Shown here piece after piece: positions 1-10,165 of a stretch of 64,000 nucleotides of DNA. Source of the stretch: Daedaleopsis sinensis (taxonomy: Eukaryota; Basidiomycota; Agaricomycetes; Polyporales; Polyporaceae); the NCBI GenBank assembly GCA_033807695.1, contig CM066302.1:3410001-3474000 (forward strand), in the 5' to 3' direction. The notes below the pieces were generated by a model. It was not told the DNA's origin, did not search any database, and saw only the letters and a list, made by a program, of their open reading frames with translations. The position numbers and the translations under genes were made by a program. The stretch's first letter is position 1. Each line of letters begins with the position of its first letter.

Positions 1-665
1 AGTTGTCGTGCTCCTCAACGTTATCAGGAGGAACAACTTCGTTGAGACGGTTAGGACAGGGTTGACTATCACAAGCGTAGAACTCGTGGTCTTCTTCGTC
101 CCAGGCGATGTCCCTCTTGTGGGCGTGGTTATACCGATGGTAGAAGTGACGGCAATCCACGATGTCGAAGCGAAAGGTTCAGGGAAGCGCGATGGTTTGA
201 GGTGCCTCGTGTAAAGGACGACGTAGAGATGAACACCTATTGAGGTGAACCAGTAAGTCAGAGAGTCGGTATCCCCAACGAACCAGTGTAGAAGTCGCCA
301 ACTGTGCCCAGAAGAACTATAGTACTGTAGTACCGAAACAAAACTATCGTAAGGAGGGTCCAAACGGTTGTCCTCCGGTCCAAAGGTGATAGACACCCCG
401 GGTCAACAGCTGGCAGTCGCAAGTGCGAGGCCTGGCTGAGGGATAGCAAAAGAACCCGTATGCCTCGAGAGCACAAAGGGTTTGGTACAGCGAGCAACTA
501 GTAGAGCTAGGTAAAAGCACTCAGGGCTGCGTCACAAGCGCAGAAAAGTCCCCCTGGTAGCAATGTCGGCGGGCACAGTCAAGAGTGAGGGAAGAGTGGA
601 GGGAGTGCACGGGCGGAGGGTCGACGGATACTTGCGCGCGAATGTCGACTAGCAACTAGATCAGA

Positions 666-682
666 GCGCAGGGCTCATAACC
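666..682 (-). promoter_or_regulatory. Primer-binding site for a half-tRNA (initiator Met) primer
   Basis: Plus strand 666-682 reads gcgcagggctcataacc, the anticodon stem-loop sequence of fungal initiator tRNA-Met with its CAU anticodon. The minus strand is therefore a 17 nt complement. Copia elements prime reverse transcription from a tRNA-iMet fragment cut in the anticodon loop, and the site lies exactly at the LTR end, as expected. Confidence 0.75.
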
Positions 683-722
683 TGATGAAGTCTGAACCTG
701 TGAAGGCAAAGAGACGCAACGA

Positions 723-888
723 CTAGAGACACACGGAAGGGCGTCCTCAGTCAGTGAGCAAAAGACTATAGCATAGATGAGCAAGTACCTAGAGACACAC
801 GGAAGGGCGCTGTAGATACTTGTAAGTAAAGCATAAGAGAGCATATGTAGGTGAGTGTACTTACTCCTCAGTCAGTGAGCAAAAGACT
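723..888. repeat. Duplicated modules within the LTR
   Basis: A 21 bp module occurs identically at 723-743 and 789-809. A 24 bp module occurs identically at 744-767 and 865-888. The two modules are adjacent in the first copy but separated by 55 bp in the second, so an original 45 bp unit was duplicated and then split. Confidence 0.8.
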
Positions 889-914
889 GAGGAGTCCGAG
901 CCAAAGAGTCCCTC

Positions 915-922
915 CTTATATA
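915..922 (-). promoter_or_regulatory. TATA box inside the LTR
   Basis: The minus strand reads TATATAAG, about 320 bp into the LTR, followed by GC-richer sequence. This is a sensible U3/R position for the retrotransposon promoter. Confidence 0.5.
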
Positions 923-1240
923 CCGTATAGGAGCAGCATGAGTAAGCGACTAGAGGAGAGACATGTGACGAGATGAGTCAGGCAGTACGAGGCTGACTCA
1001 TGAGGAACGGAGTGAGCTGAGTCGTGCTGTGCGTAGCTGACTCAGTAGAAACAAAGAGATATCTAAAGAAGGAATAAAGGAGTGATCATCTGACCACGGA
1101 GAAGTGATCTGTAGCGACGTAGAACGACAAATGAAGAAGAGAAGCAATGAAAGTACAATAGTTGCTATATAGGGAACAATGAACGAGAGATAAAAGGTAA
1201 CCGAGATAACCGAGAGAAGTATCGTATGAGGCTGTGTCCA

Positions 1241-1945
1241 TAGCGTCTAACACGCTTCTATCTGTACAACTAACCACAAGTTCAACAGGATAATCGACCA
1301 GTAGGCGTGCGAATAGCCGCCACGGTGAAGCAGTATGAGAGAACGACTTCAGATTGATAGGGATGTTACCCAGCTCCTCGACCGGATATGGGTCTATATG
1401 CCTGAATATCGTTCTTTCCTTAAACGCTAGCTCGGTGAGAAGCGGGACCGCAAGGCAGCGCTTGAGTGCGCACCAAGGCACACCAACGCCACGTCCGTTG
1501 AAGGCGATCGAGCAAAGAGCAGGTAGGCAGGAGAGCTCTTTCCCAAACGTCTCTTCGCAGCGTTTGGGATCGATATAACCATGATATATCAGGTGGCTAC
1601 ATATCCAGAGAGTTTGAGCATACCAATACAGAATGTACCTGCTGCAACGTACCGTACGAATGGTCGAATAGCAACAGGTGGCAATTCACTGTGGCCTTCA
1701 AACGACGTGACGCATCGCGAGAACAGGACAGGCATGACCATACGGCGCAGTCTTCGACAGGTAGAGCCGAGTCCAACGAGGCCACCTCTGACTTTGGTTA
1801 GCTGGGATGCGATGAGCCAGAAGACATCTTCATCGATATTCTCGAGTCTATAATGACGGTGTGTCAGCGAAAATCTGCTGAGTTATGTGGTAAGACTCGT
1901 TACTTACATTGGGGTAGTGGTAGAGTCATCAATCATGGGAGCCAT
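1241..1945 (-). pseudogene. F-box family paralogue, truncated by retrotransposon insertion
   Basis: The upstream half of an F-box gene is preserved with intact splicing: exon 1 1945-1908 (short leader MAPMIDDSTTTP), exon 2 1847-1653 (F-box-like helix, DEDVFWLIASQL), exon 3 from 1596. It matches paralogue A at 4545-6237 in intron positions, phases and residues (for example KRCLAVP). Similarity stops near VLDAM at 1241, where the copia LTR begins, so about two thirds of the protein, including the conserved C-terminal block, is missing. F-box proteins are normally substrate adaptors of SCF ubiquitin ligases. This copy should be non-functional unless transcription into the LTR yields a stable short F-box protein. 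Confidence 0.75.
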
Positions 1946-2491
1946 GTCTGTGAGTTACCGATAGGGATGCTGCTTGTCGATGGTCATTAATGGTCAAGAT
2001 CAACATTGGCCGTGGTGTTGCCTGGTGTTGCAGTGTTCAAACCGTTTACGGGCCCCGTGGGAAATACGAAGTCACGGCGTGAGCGCCAGTGGGTCTCGAT
2101 TAATTAGCTACCCACCGTAGCTAGTACTCTACCACCGCTGTTATTCGTGCCATCCCATGACCCTCTACTACTAGGCGGCAAGCTGGACGCGGACACGGGG
2201 CGCTGCTCGCTAACGCATTCAATATTCAATAGTTAATTCTGAGGGCCCTGGCCGCGGCCAATTGTGATGGAGGGACTCGCAGTGGCCCACGTCACCTCGC
2301 CAGAACCGACCGGCCCCTGCTCGACTTCCCGCATACTACAAACTCCAGGCGGCCTTCAGGCGCGTCCTTGTCTATAGCATACTCCATGGTCTACGCTCAG
2401 AACTCTCTGTGCAAGCCCACAACTCTGTGCTGTCTCCTCTATCTTTATCTTGAACGACTTGAACATTCCAAACACAGTGACACACCCCGCG
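1946..2491. other. Intergenic, 546 bp
   Basis: Shared 5' region of the disrupted F-box gene (minus) and the MYND-like gene (plus). No coding signal or convincing TATA box was seen. Confidence 0.6.
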
Positions 2492-3784
2492 ATGGCGCAC
2501 GAGACTTACCGCGATGTTCATATTGACGTCGGCCCCGGCGACCTCGACTTGGGGTTCGAACACGAACACGAACACAAGGACGTCTCGCCGATCTCCGAGC
2601 ACGATACCGAACAAGTATACGAAGAGGGCATGGAGAGCTCGTCCGACAACTCTGACTCCATGGTGGCAGAGGAGTCAGACACAAGCTCGAGCTCAAACTC
2701 GCGTTCCTCACGCGATTGGCAGTCGCACTCACAGTCGGCCGCGTACACCCCTTCAAATGTTACCTCGTCCCCGTCCCGTCCCTCGCCCACCCTTTCGTCT
2801 TGCGACCCTGACTTCGACTTCGACTTCGAGCAAACACGCTTTGCATCGGAGACAGCGACATACACCCCGCACACGACGCCCGCGCATGCCCCGCCCTGGC
2901 GCAGTGGGTGCTGCCCAGACCCATCCAACTTTCGCGACCCCGCCGCCGCGCACCGGCTCATCCCGAATCTGTACCCGTACATGGCATTCAAGCGCGACGC
3001 GTTCCATGATACGTATAACTGTACCCAGAGCTGCTGGCACTGCCCCGTGCGCACTGCGGAGGGCCTGCGCTCGGACCCGACAGAACGTGTCGTGGCGAGG
3101 GCGGCGGACAAGGCGTGCGCGATTTTAGAGTTGGCTGTCAGGTATGTGGAACTGCTGGAAATCTCATCGATATTGATTACTACTGATACTCAACGTTCAA
3201 CAATGCTGGGACCTAGGTTCGCGACGGGGTGCGAGGCGCCATTCGACCCACAGACGGCGGTGCTCCTCGCGGACATGGTTATCAAGCGGCACGGGTCATT
3301 CGACTCGCCCTCGCTTGAGCGCCTCGAAGTGTCCGACCGCGAGCACGAGCACGCGCACACCATCGCCGCGCTCGCCTACCTCCTCCTCTTCCGCACGACG
3401 GTTCGCGCTCGCCTCGAATGCGCTGTGGGCCCGCGCGCGTTCGAGGTCGTGGAGGAGGTCGTGCGCGTGGGCGCGCGCCTGGGTGTGTCCGAGGAGGAGT
3501 TGCGGACGGGGGAGGGGAAGTTCGCTGTGAAGGCGTACAGGGGGCTCTGGCGGGCTTATGATCTGTGGCGGCGGGTGCTGGAGAAGGTTGAGGCAGACCC
3601 GGGGAGGTACGAGTGTGCGCGCCTGGGGTGTGGGTTTCGGACGATGAAGGCGCAGTTGTTGAGGAGGTGCGGCGGGGCGTGTGCGGGAGAGGACAAGGTG
3701 GGATATTGTGGGAGGCATTGTCAGAAGCTGGTGAGTCCGGTAGACGGGTTGGACGAACGAGAGTGTACTGACGCGTCTGTCTGA
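2492..3784 (+). CDS. MYND-like zinc-finger protein of unknown role
   Basis: The first in-frame ATG is at 2492. One 75 nt intron (3142-3216, donor GTATGT, branch ctgat, acceptor CTAG) is in frame and stop-free; after splicing the product is about 405 residues. The N-terminal ~110 residues are acidic and Ser-rich with an EHEHEHE run, likely disordered. A Cys-bearing helical middle follows (NCTQSCWHC). The C-terminus has a MYND-like pattern, CARLGC...CGGAC...YCGRHCQ. MYND fingers bind proline-rich partners. The last pair of ligands (W..H..C) is absent before the stop; a GTGAGT at 3733 directly after the finger suggests a further exon I could not place, so the 3' end is uncertain. Confidence 0.6.
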   Translation: MAHETYRDVHIDVGPGDLDLGFEHEHEHKDVSPISEHDTEQVYEEGMESSSDNSDSMVAEESDTSSSSNSRSSRDWQSHSQSAAYTPSNVTSSPSRPSPTLSSCDPDFDFDFEQTRFASETATYTPHTTPAHAPPWRSGCCPDPSNFRDPAAAHRLIPNLYPYMAFKRDAFHDTYNCTQSCWHCPVRTAEGLRSDPTERVVARAADKACAILELAVRYVELLEISSILITTDTQRSTMLGPRFATGCEAPFDPQTAVLLADMVIKRHGSFDSPSLERLEVSDREHEHAHTIAALAYLLLFRTTVRARLECAVGPRAFEVVEEVVRVGARLGVSEEELRTGEGKFAVKAYRGLWRAYDLWRRVLEKVEADPGRYECARLGCGFRTMKAQLLRRCGGACAGEDKVGYCGRHCQKLVSPVDGLDERECTDASV

Positions 3785-4544
3785 ATGCTTATGGTTCTGC
3801 CAACCATAAGGCAGTGTGCGGAGTCAGGAAACTGGCTGTTGGCTCCGCGGGCGGCGTCGCTGTGACGCAGACTTGCACACAGACCGCGGGCGTCGAGCAT
3901 ACACATACAGAGCAGACAGATCCTTGCGGCGCTTGAGCTTGAAGTGCCGATGGGCTCTGATTTACTCGCATTGATTGCCACTCTTACCTTACTCATTCCA
4001 TATAATCGCAGCTGAGCTGAGGCTACGATGATTTACTAGGATACTCCAGTAGCTCCGCTCCTTGTGTGATGCGAGTTACTTATTGTCGGTACAGTGGTCC
4101 CGCTATCTTGTCTTATAAGCTGAGTCTTACGATACCACGCTACCTCAGTTTGTCTGCGTTTAGTGAAATGAGAGCTTGATGTATGACCTCCGGACCCGGG
4201 GACTGGACGCGTCGCAGATGCTCATTTCCGGGGACACGTCGCGTGACATCGTGCGCATTGCAGTCGTATGATCAGGACTGTCTAGAATACTTGCACGATC
4301 AAGACTTTTAACACGGCGCAATCGATAAGGAACAAGGCGCTGTCATTCGAAGCAAGATTGATCTGACTAGGAGATGTTGAGCGGGCCTTTGGTCGAGCAG
4401 AACAACAAAGGTCGCCTAGATCGAGCATAGCATTGGCCCCAGCTACACCCAACCCCCTTCTATTTCCATAAAAACCTAGGAAGAGGTTGCGAATCGCTCG
4501 AATGACGCATCAGAAGCGGGGCCCATAAACAACAATAGCTGTAC
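3785..4544. other. Intergenic, 760 bp
   Basis: Lies between two gene 3' ends (convergent). Only short chance frames are present, and no repeat was noticed. Confidence 0.55.
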
Positions 4545-6237
4545 TCACTCGCCAGCGCAGCACACACGAGGATCCTTGCATCGTGGTGGATAGAACTCGA
4601 ACCACAAGGAGCTAGCAAGGCAGTGGACCAGAAGCGCAACATGCTCCAAGAGCGGGCATTCTTCGAGAACCGCTGCGAGCTCCAAGCCACGGTCATCGCA
4701 TATCGGTAACCATCGAACCCGAGCCTCCGAATCTTCGGAGTATGGCCCGGGGTCTTCAGGGAAGTCTAGGTGGAGACGGATCGTGCAGAGCGACTTGGCA
4801 GATGTAAGGAGCCGCGCGATATGTAGCTGGACAGTGGGGAAAAAGTCACTGCCTGCCAATCGACGGAAAGGAAACAACCGAGCTCACGTAGGGAACGGAT
4901 TGCGTGCGATCTTGCCTGTACCGATGAAGTGCCAGATGGGACAGGCCGGAGAACGCGGTCGCCACATGCTGGAGGAGCTCGTCATCGGACCCATCCGTCT
5001 CATACACGAGCTCGAGCCTGCGCAGATGCGGCAGGTGCATCCGCCTCAACATGCCCAGACACTCAGAGGACGACAAGATGGGAGCGTTCCATCGCGAATG
5101 GATCATGCTGGATTTTCGGTGTATGTAGAAGCGCGGATAGTCGCACAACGACAACGCAGTGAGGTGCGTGCCGCTGACGGCCGCTATGATGGAGTCCTGC
5201 GGATCTGGATAGGCGAGGCTCAGAGTTTGGAGCATGAGCGGCCCGGGGCGATCTGGCGCATGCGGTGCCCGACCTAGAACCGACAGCCTGTCAGTCTTTG
5301 CCTTCGATTGACACACCTCCAGCACCAGAGTACGGATTTGGGGTAGCTGAGGGAGGAGTCTGCGTAGGAGCGGGAGCTCGATGTCGTCGGGGAGCCGTCC
5401 GCACAGATGGAGCTCGCGAAGGCAGGGCCACGGCGTGTTGCACATGCGTGCCAGAGGAGCAGTCTCAGCCGGCAGCTTGAGGTACTCGGCAGTGGGATGC
5501 ATCTTCCACACAAGCGGAGGGAGACAACGGTCCTCGAGCGCTATCTCCACTTCTGGAGTGACGTAATACAGTGGGACGGAGGGAAGGTAGGCGAGGGAGT
5601 CAGTCATCAGGCGCCATGGGTATGGAGTATACGACAAGGATTTGAGCGCGAGCTGCAGGCCGACAATCTCTTCAGTGGGATAGGGTGTAACACAGGCAAA
5701 CCTGGCTGAGGCAGAGAATTGTATTCCAATGAGATTCGGCACCGCCAGGCAGCGCTTGAGGACGGGCCAAGGGACACCGAAATTGGGTCCGGCGAAAGTG
5801 ATCCTGCGAAGAGCGGGCAAGCAAGCCAGCTCCTTTCCGAATACTTCCTCACAATGACGTTGATCACATTCACCGTAATACGTCAAGTGGCTGCACAGAT
5901 AGATTTGATCAGCATTAAAGGGAGATTGCAAGGTGAACGAGACTAGAACATACCGAGCGAACGGTCGAATAGTATCCGGAGGTAACCCTTGCTGACCATT
6001 GTAGGATGCTCCGCAGTTAGAGAAGAGAGCTGGCATACACAGGCGACGCAGTCGTCGAGAAGTGAAGGCCAACTGAGTGAGGGCACCTGTGGTACCATGA
6101 CCATAATAAAGCTGGTAAGCGATGAGTTGGAAGACGTCTTCGTCCACCGTGTCGATACCGGGGCTGAAAGAAGCGCTGCATCAGCAAGTTGTGCAGCCAG
6201 TAGTTCTATCCAATCACATTGATAGTGAGGAGGACAT
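4545..6237 (-). CDS. F-box/LRR-like protein, paralogue A
   Basis: Four exons with closing phases: 6237-6218 (only 20 nt, MSSSLS), 6163-5954, 5890-4888, 4826-4545; about 504 residues. The F-box-like region is DEDVFQLIAYQL...RRLRRLCMPALF in exon 2. The rest holds degenerate leucine-rich repeats, and exon 4 carries the family block beginning LHIARLL. F-box proteins recruit substrates to SCF E3 ligases, with LRRs as the usual recognition surface. The same intron positions occur in the disrupted copy at 1241-1945 and, apart from exon 1, in paralogues C and D. This copy ends earlier than C and D (after CKDPRVCCAGE); a GTGAGT overlapping the stop could extend it by a short exon. The substrate is unknown. 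Confidence 0.72.
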
Positions 6238-8588
6238 ATCTGCTGTTGAAACGGCGGCGAAGAAGTCAATGGTCGAGCCTCCCAGTGAAGGCCCGGGGTA
6301 AGTAATTGTCGAACGGGGACGGAAGAGGCGAACCAAATCTAGCGCTGAAAGAGAGGAGCGTGGGAGACTATTACTGGTGGGCGCTTGCTCAGCGCCGCGG
6401 CATGGTCAACCATCTTACTTCCCCCCAACCACTCACGAAAGTAAGGCAATATTTATTGAAGTGACGCAAGATGTCCAGCTCACACAGGAGAAATCTGCTA
6501 CATGCCCGGCCGGGACCGTCCAGTAAAGAACAACGCAAGACCATGACCGTGACTCTGCCAAGCGCCGCGTTGAACTTCAAGTTGAAAAAGGTGCGCCGAT
6601 GTTGAACAGCAACGGCATATCAATGCAGTCAGCATACACTGACATAAAGAAGTCTACAAGGCAGTGGCTGCATACGTTTGACGAGCATAGTCCTCGTTGC
6701 TACTACTCGCTGCGGGATCCTAGAACTCCGGGGCATGGTTAGTGAAGCCTCAGGGGCCCCCAGCAATGCCTCAGTCAATGCCCACCACCACGGTTGTTAA
6801 CTTGTGAGTGGTACACTTGCTCTACTATGACACTGCTGAAGTGTCTTCTCCTCCACCCGCAGTAGTCAAAATACCAATGCTCATCTCTGTCGGAGTCAGT
6901 GACTGCCCTACTAACCGTCAACATGAGCGCCAGGAATATTGCCTTGTCGTCGCATGGAGACTAAGAGGTCTTACAAATCATGTCTACTGGCGCGTCTTGC
7001 CACTGTCCTCGTGAAAAACTATGCCGCCAAGTTCTCGCCCTGGAGATTGACGGCCCATCCATCTCAAATGGGTACACACGCCCACGGTTACCTTGTCCTT
7101 GTTCCTTTGCGCACCGGTGGCACAAGACTCCCTCTGTATGTGGTGGACTACGTACTCGGACGGCACTGTCGATCATGTCTCATCTAGCTGGGTTTCCATC
7201 TACGGCCCCACGAGTCTTCACGACGCCTTGTCTACCTTCATCAGGCAAGCACCGTTCCGCAGAACGACGAGAGGTTACGAGATGGGGCTGCACAGCCCAC
7301 TCTATCAGATCGACATTCGTCCGCCTCGCGGTCGACGGTAGCTCCGCCCAAGGGTTAGGGCACGACGGTCGAGCACCTCGTGCTCTCTACCGTACCGGAC
7401 CACGGATTGGATTTCTACAAAGCATTCGATGGCCCCTTGGTGCTTCGTCAGTGCCGCCTGATGGAGCTGATCAGTGGCTAGCTGCAGGAGGGATTGCACG
7501 CACCTGCAGATCGCCTGATACCACGGATCTAGGCCGACGGTCGATCCCTCTGTCTCGAGTGTGGGGCATGTACAGTCTTACTCTGGCGACCAGCAGACAA
7601 GTGTTGAAGCGTTGTGACACAGGACGGCTACCCCGAAGAGGATTCAAGCAAGCCTTGTATTTCTGGCAGATTCGGCGGACTTGAATATTCGTCGTCCAAT
7701 TTCGCGCACCGCAGGCCTCCGAACCAGATCCGCCCATCTGTGCGGCGTCCGTGATCTCCAAGTTTCATGTTGCGTAGCCTTATCTGTCCTAGTACCGCAA
7801 GCATGCCTCCTGGTGCCACTCGTGACCGCAGGCCCCGCCGCCACTGGCATGCTCTGCGCGCAACGGCGTGGTTTGTTTTCTGGATGCACTTGGTGCTCGA
7901 AGGTGGAAAGCCTTGTGTTTGCGTCGTGGACGGTAGAGGTCTTAGGGACCCGCGTTTTCCCTTGGCCGCGCATGCGCTATGCACCTCCGAATGCGAACGC
8001 TATTCTTCGACCGATTCGGACGGTGGGCGTTGTATCGCGTGCGTGCAAGGGCGTTCGGGGCGGTCAAAACCGCGCGTCTCCATGGGCGGATGGCAACCTT
8101 GTTCTGGGCCTTTCGCGCCGCCGCTTGGTGCGCAAAAAGACTTGCGTTGTTCGCGGCGGGCGGGCTCAAGCGACCAATGGGGCGGGGGCGGGTGTGTGGG
8201 CGACTGTTTGGCGGTGTTTGGCACGGTGGGCGGGGCTTTGGACGGGGGTAAAGAAGTGCCTTTATTGGCAGGAAGCGATCCGGCAGTCGAGGGCCTCTTG
8301 GTGTTGCTTTATGCTCGCTCGCTGCGAACGGAGGGCAGTCGCGATGGTCTCCGTTTCGTACTTAACGCATACCGCGACCGGCCTGAGTCTGCCCACCAGC
8401 CCCGACCCGGTTCCCCCGCAGAACACCTTATTATCGCCAGCATGCGCACCGACCACTCGAACACGCCCCAGCACCGTGCACGCACTCTCTTTACAAAGCT
8501 CGACAGGACTCGTCTCCCTCTCCGTCTCCTCCAGTCCGCCCTCTTCCGCGCACGCAAGCCCAGCATCCCCCGCAACACCCTCCACTTC
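6238..8588. other. Intergenic or unresolved, 2.35 kb
   Basis: 6238-6980 has no coding signal. From about 6980 to 8440 the sequence becomes GC-rich and carries overlapping open frames on both strands (up to about 300 codons). None shows a recognisable domain, biased codon use or a consistent intron pattern, so I do not call a gene. The frame of the next gene stays open upstream to an ATG at 8442. Confidence 0.45.
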
Positions 8589-9620
8589 ATGAACGACCCC
8601 GCAGTGAGGGACGGCAGTGACTTCCTGCTCACCCCTCCTCCTCCTACTCCCTATCCGACCATTCCCGACGAGCCCCTCGTCCCGCCCCACGCGTGGAACA
8701 CGCTCGAGGCGTTCACCAGACCCCCGATGCCCGAGATCGACGACTCGGCCATCGTCGCCCTCAAGCCCGAATACGAAGGGATCACCGCCGAGCACGTCCG
8801 GAACTCGTGGTCCTGGTGCAGATACAGGTAAGCCTCTGCGCCCATCGCCGTGCCACCCCGCCTTACCCGCCCCCGCAGGGCCCTCGCGCTCTACCACAAG
8901 CTCGAGGTCGAGACTCCGAAGACGAACCTCCCGTCCGAGTACAACGTGATCATGCACGACGCCGGGCTCGCCGCCTGCCCCACCCACGTCTTCGCCGTCT
9001 ACCCGTACCCAGACCCGGCCGACGACGGCCCCGCGGGCGTGCGCAGGAAGGTGAACGCGCTCGGCGGCCACCGCCGCGAGGTCGGCCTCTACCCCACGTA
9101 CGGCCTCATCTGGGCCGCGAACTGCACGCGCCTCCCGCGCATCCCGCGCCCCGCCCCGTTCCCGCCCTCGAAGCTCGTGCGCACAAAGGCCGCGGGCAAG
9201 GACGCGGCGACGGTCATCCGCCTGCCCGTCGTGCCCCTCGCGCTCCCGTACCCGCCCATGTTCCTCCCGCTCGCGTCCTTCGTGAACTCGCGCGTCCCGA
9301 TCCACTTCCTCGTGGGGCTGCTGCCGACCCCGAGCATGCTCTCGATGCTCACTATCCCGCACATCACGCGCGTCGAGCTCCACGAGCAGTTCGAGTGCTC
9401 CGTCGCCATGAGGCTCGCGGGCGAGTGCGACCTGCGCCGCCTCTGCTGCCTCGCGCGCAACGTGCACGGCACGTACCGGAACGTCGTCGCGCTCGGCATG
9501 GTCGACGACTTGCTCTGGGAGACCCTCTTCTTCACGTGGGCCGCCTTGCGCAGGGCCATGGACCTTGCTGTGAATGTGGTGGCGCGCAACAGGGCAAACA
9601 ACCTTATTAACGGAGCGTGA
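8589..9620 (+). CDS. Unknown conserved-looking two-exon protein
   Basis: Exons 8589-8827 and 8879-9620 joined by a 51 nt intron (GTAAGC...CCGCAG) give 326 residues; an in-frame ATG at 8442 would add 49. The second exon has high GC at third positions and no stops over 247 codons, and spliced phases close. Exon 1 is Pro-rich and ends WSWCRY. Exon 2 holds two hydrophobic stretches (around PLALPYPPMFLPLASF and FLVGLLPTPSMLSML) and several Cys residues (CDLRRLCCLARN). No signal peptide or catalytic motif is recognised. The hydrophobic stretches are Pro-rich and need not be membrane helices. Function unknown. Confidence 0.6.
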
Positions 9621-10165
9621 AGCTGCAAGACTGATTCTCAGCGGACAGACGCCTTGATTACCGGCCGAATCATGCTAATGGCTTGTTCAGAATTCATTGA
9701 TTATTATACCGAGTACTTTTACTTCTAGTTCACGTTTCACCTTCTGTATCGTTAGCCACAGGACAATCGCACTGAAGGACAGAATGTTTGTGTGACAGAC
9801 CGAATAGATCCTCTCCACTGGCTTTCCTTGCGGAACACCGACGAGACTGTTTGAATGCGGTCAATAGCGGCGCACATAGCTAGCAATAGGTCGTTACAGG
9901 TCGTGGCGGATCATGAGATGAAAGCAGCTAGTAGCAACAGTATAAGGGACTGCATGAGCACAACGGAAGCACGTCAGGACGCATGGCGCAGTACACAAAA
10001 ATCAATAACGTATCTCACCCACCCCCACACCCTCACCCACCCTCGACGTCTCGGCAGTCACTCAAAGCCACCGTTCAAACGTTCAAACGTTCAAGCATGG
10101 TACAATCGCAGAAACACTTCCCCTCGCGGCTCGTCCCCACGCACCCCGGGAAAGGGATATCGGTA
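9621..10165. other. Intergenic, 545 bp
   Basis: A 3'-to-3' spacer. It contains a short tandem of gttcaaac units near 10072-10095 and nothing else notable. Confidence 0.55.

Larger units (their letters stand above)
1..1240 (-). mobile_element. Ty1/copia-type LTR retrotransposon, 5' part
   Basis: The element reads on the minus strand and runs off the left window edge. It has a 5' LTR (683-1240), directly followed by a primer-binding site (666-682) complementary to the anticodon-stem half of initiator tRNA-Met, the arrangement known from Drosophila copia. An internal region fills 1-660. Two minus-strand frames stay open over parts of about 1-400 (one ends with a His/Asp/Glu/Cys-rich stretch near 1-190). 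Neither starts with ATG, and no gag, integrase or reverse-transcriptase motif is visible, so whether the copy is active cannot be judged. The LTR outer edge falls inside F-box coding sequence, showing insertion into that gene. The superfamily call rests on the primer site; the 1240 boundary is inferred from where F-box similarity stops at a TG dinucleotide. Confidence 0.72.
683..1240 (-). repeat. 5' long terminal repeat of the copia-type element
   Basis: On the minus strand this segment begins TGGACACAGCC and ends CTTCATCA, giving the usual TG...CA termini over about 558 bp, and it abuts the primer-binding site without a gap. It contains a TATA box and internal duplications. If 1240 is the true edge, the 5 bp target duplication would be the plus-strand bases 1241-1245 (tagcg); the other copy lies outside the window. 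Confidence 0.65.

Noticed and set aside
661..700. tRNA-like sequence with a CAU anticodon loop
   Set aside because: Only the anticodon arm is present, with no acceptor or T arm; its position at an LTR end makes it a primer-binding site, not a tRNA gene.
6980..8440. Long overlapping frames on both strands (up to about 300 codons)
   Set aside because: GC-rich sequence lengthens chance frames; no frame shows motifs, splice-consistent extension or a composition better than its shadows.
8262..9467. 401-codon minus-strand frame
   Set aside because: Antisense shadow of the two-exon gene at 8589-9620; it has no ATG-anchored conserved region.
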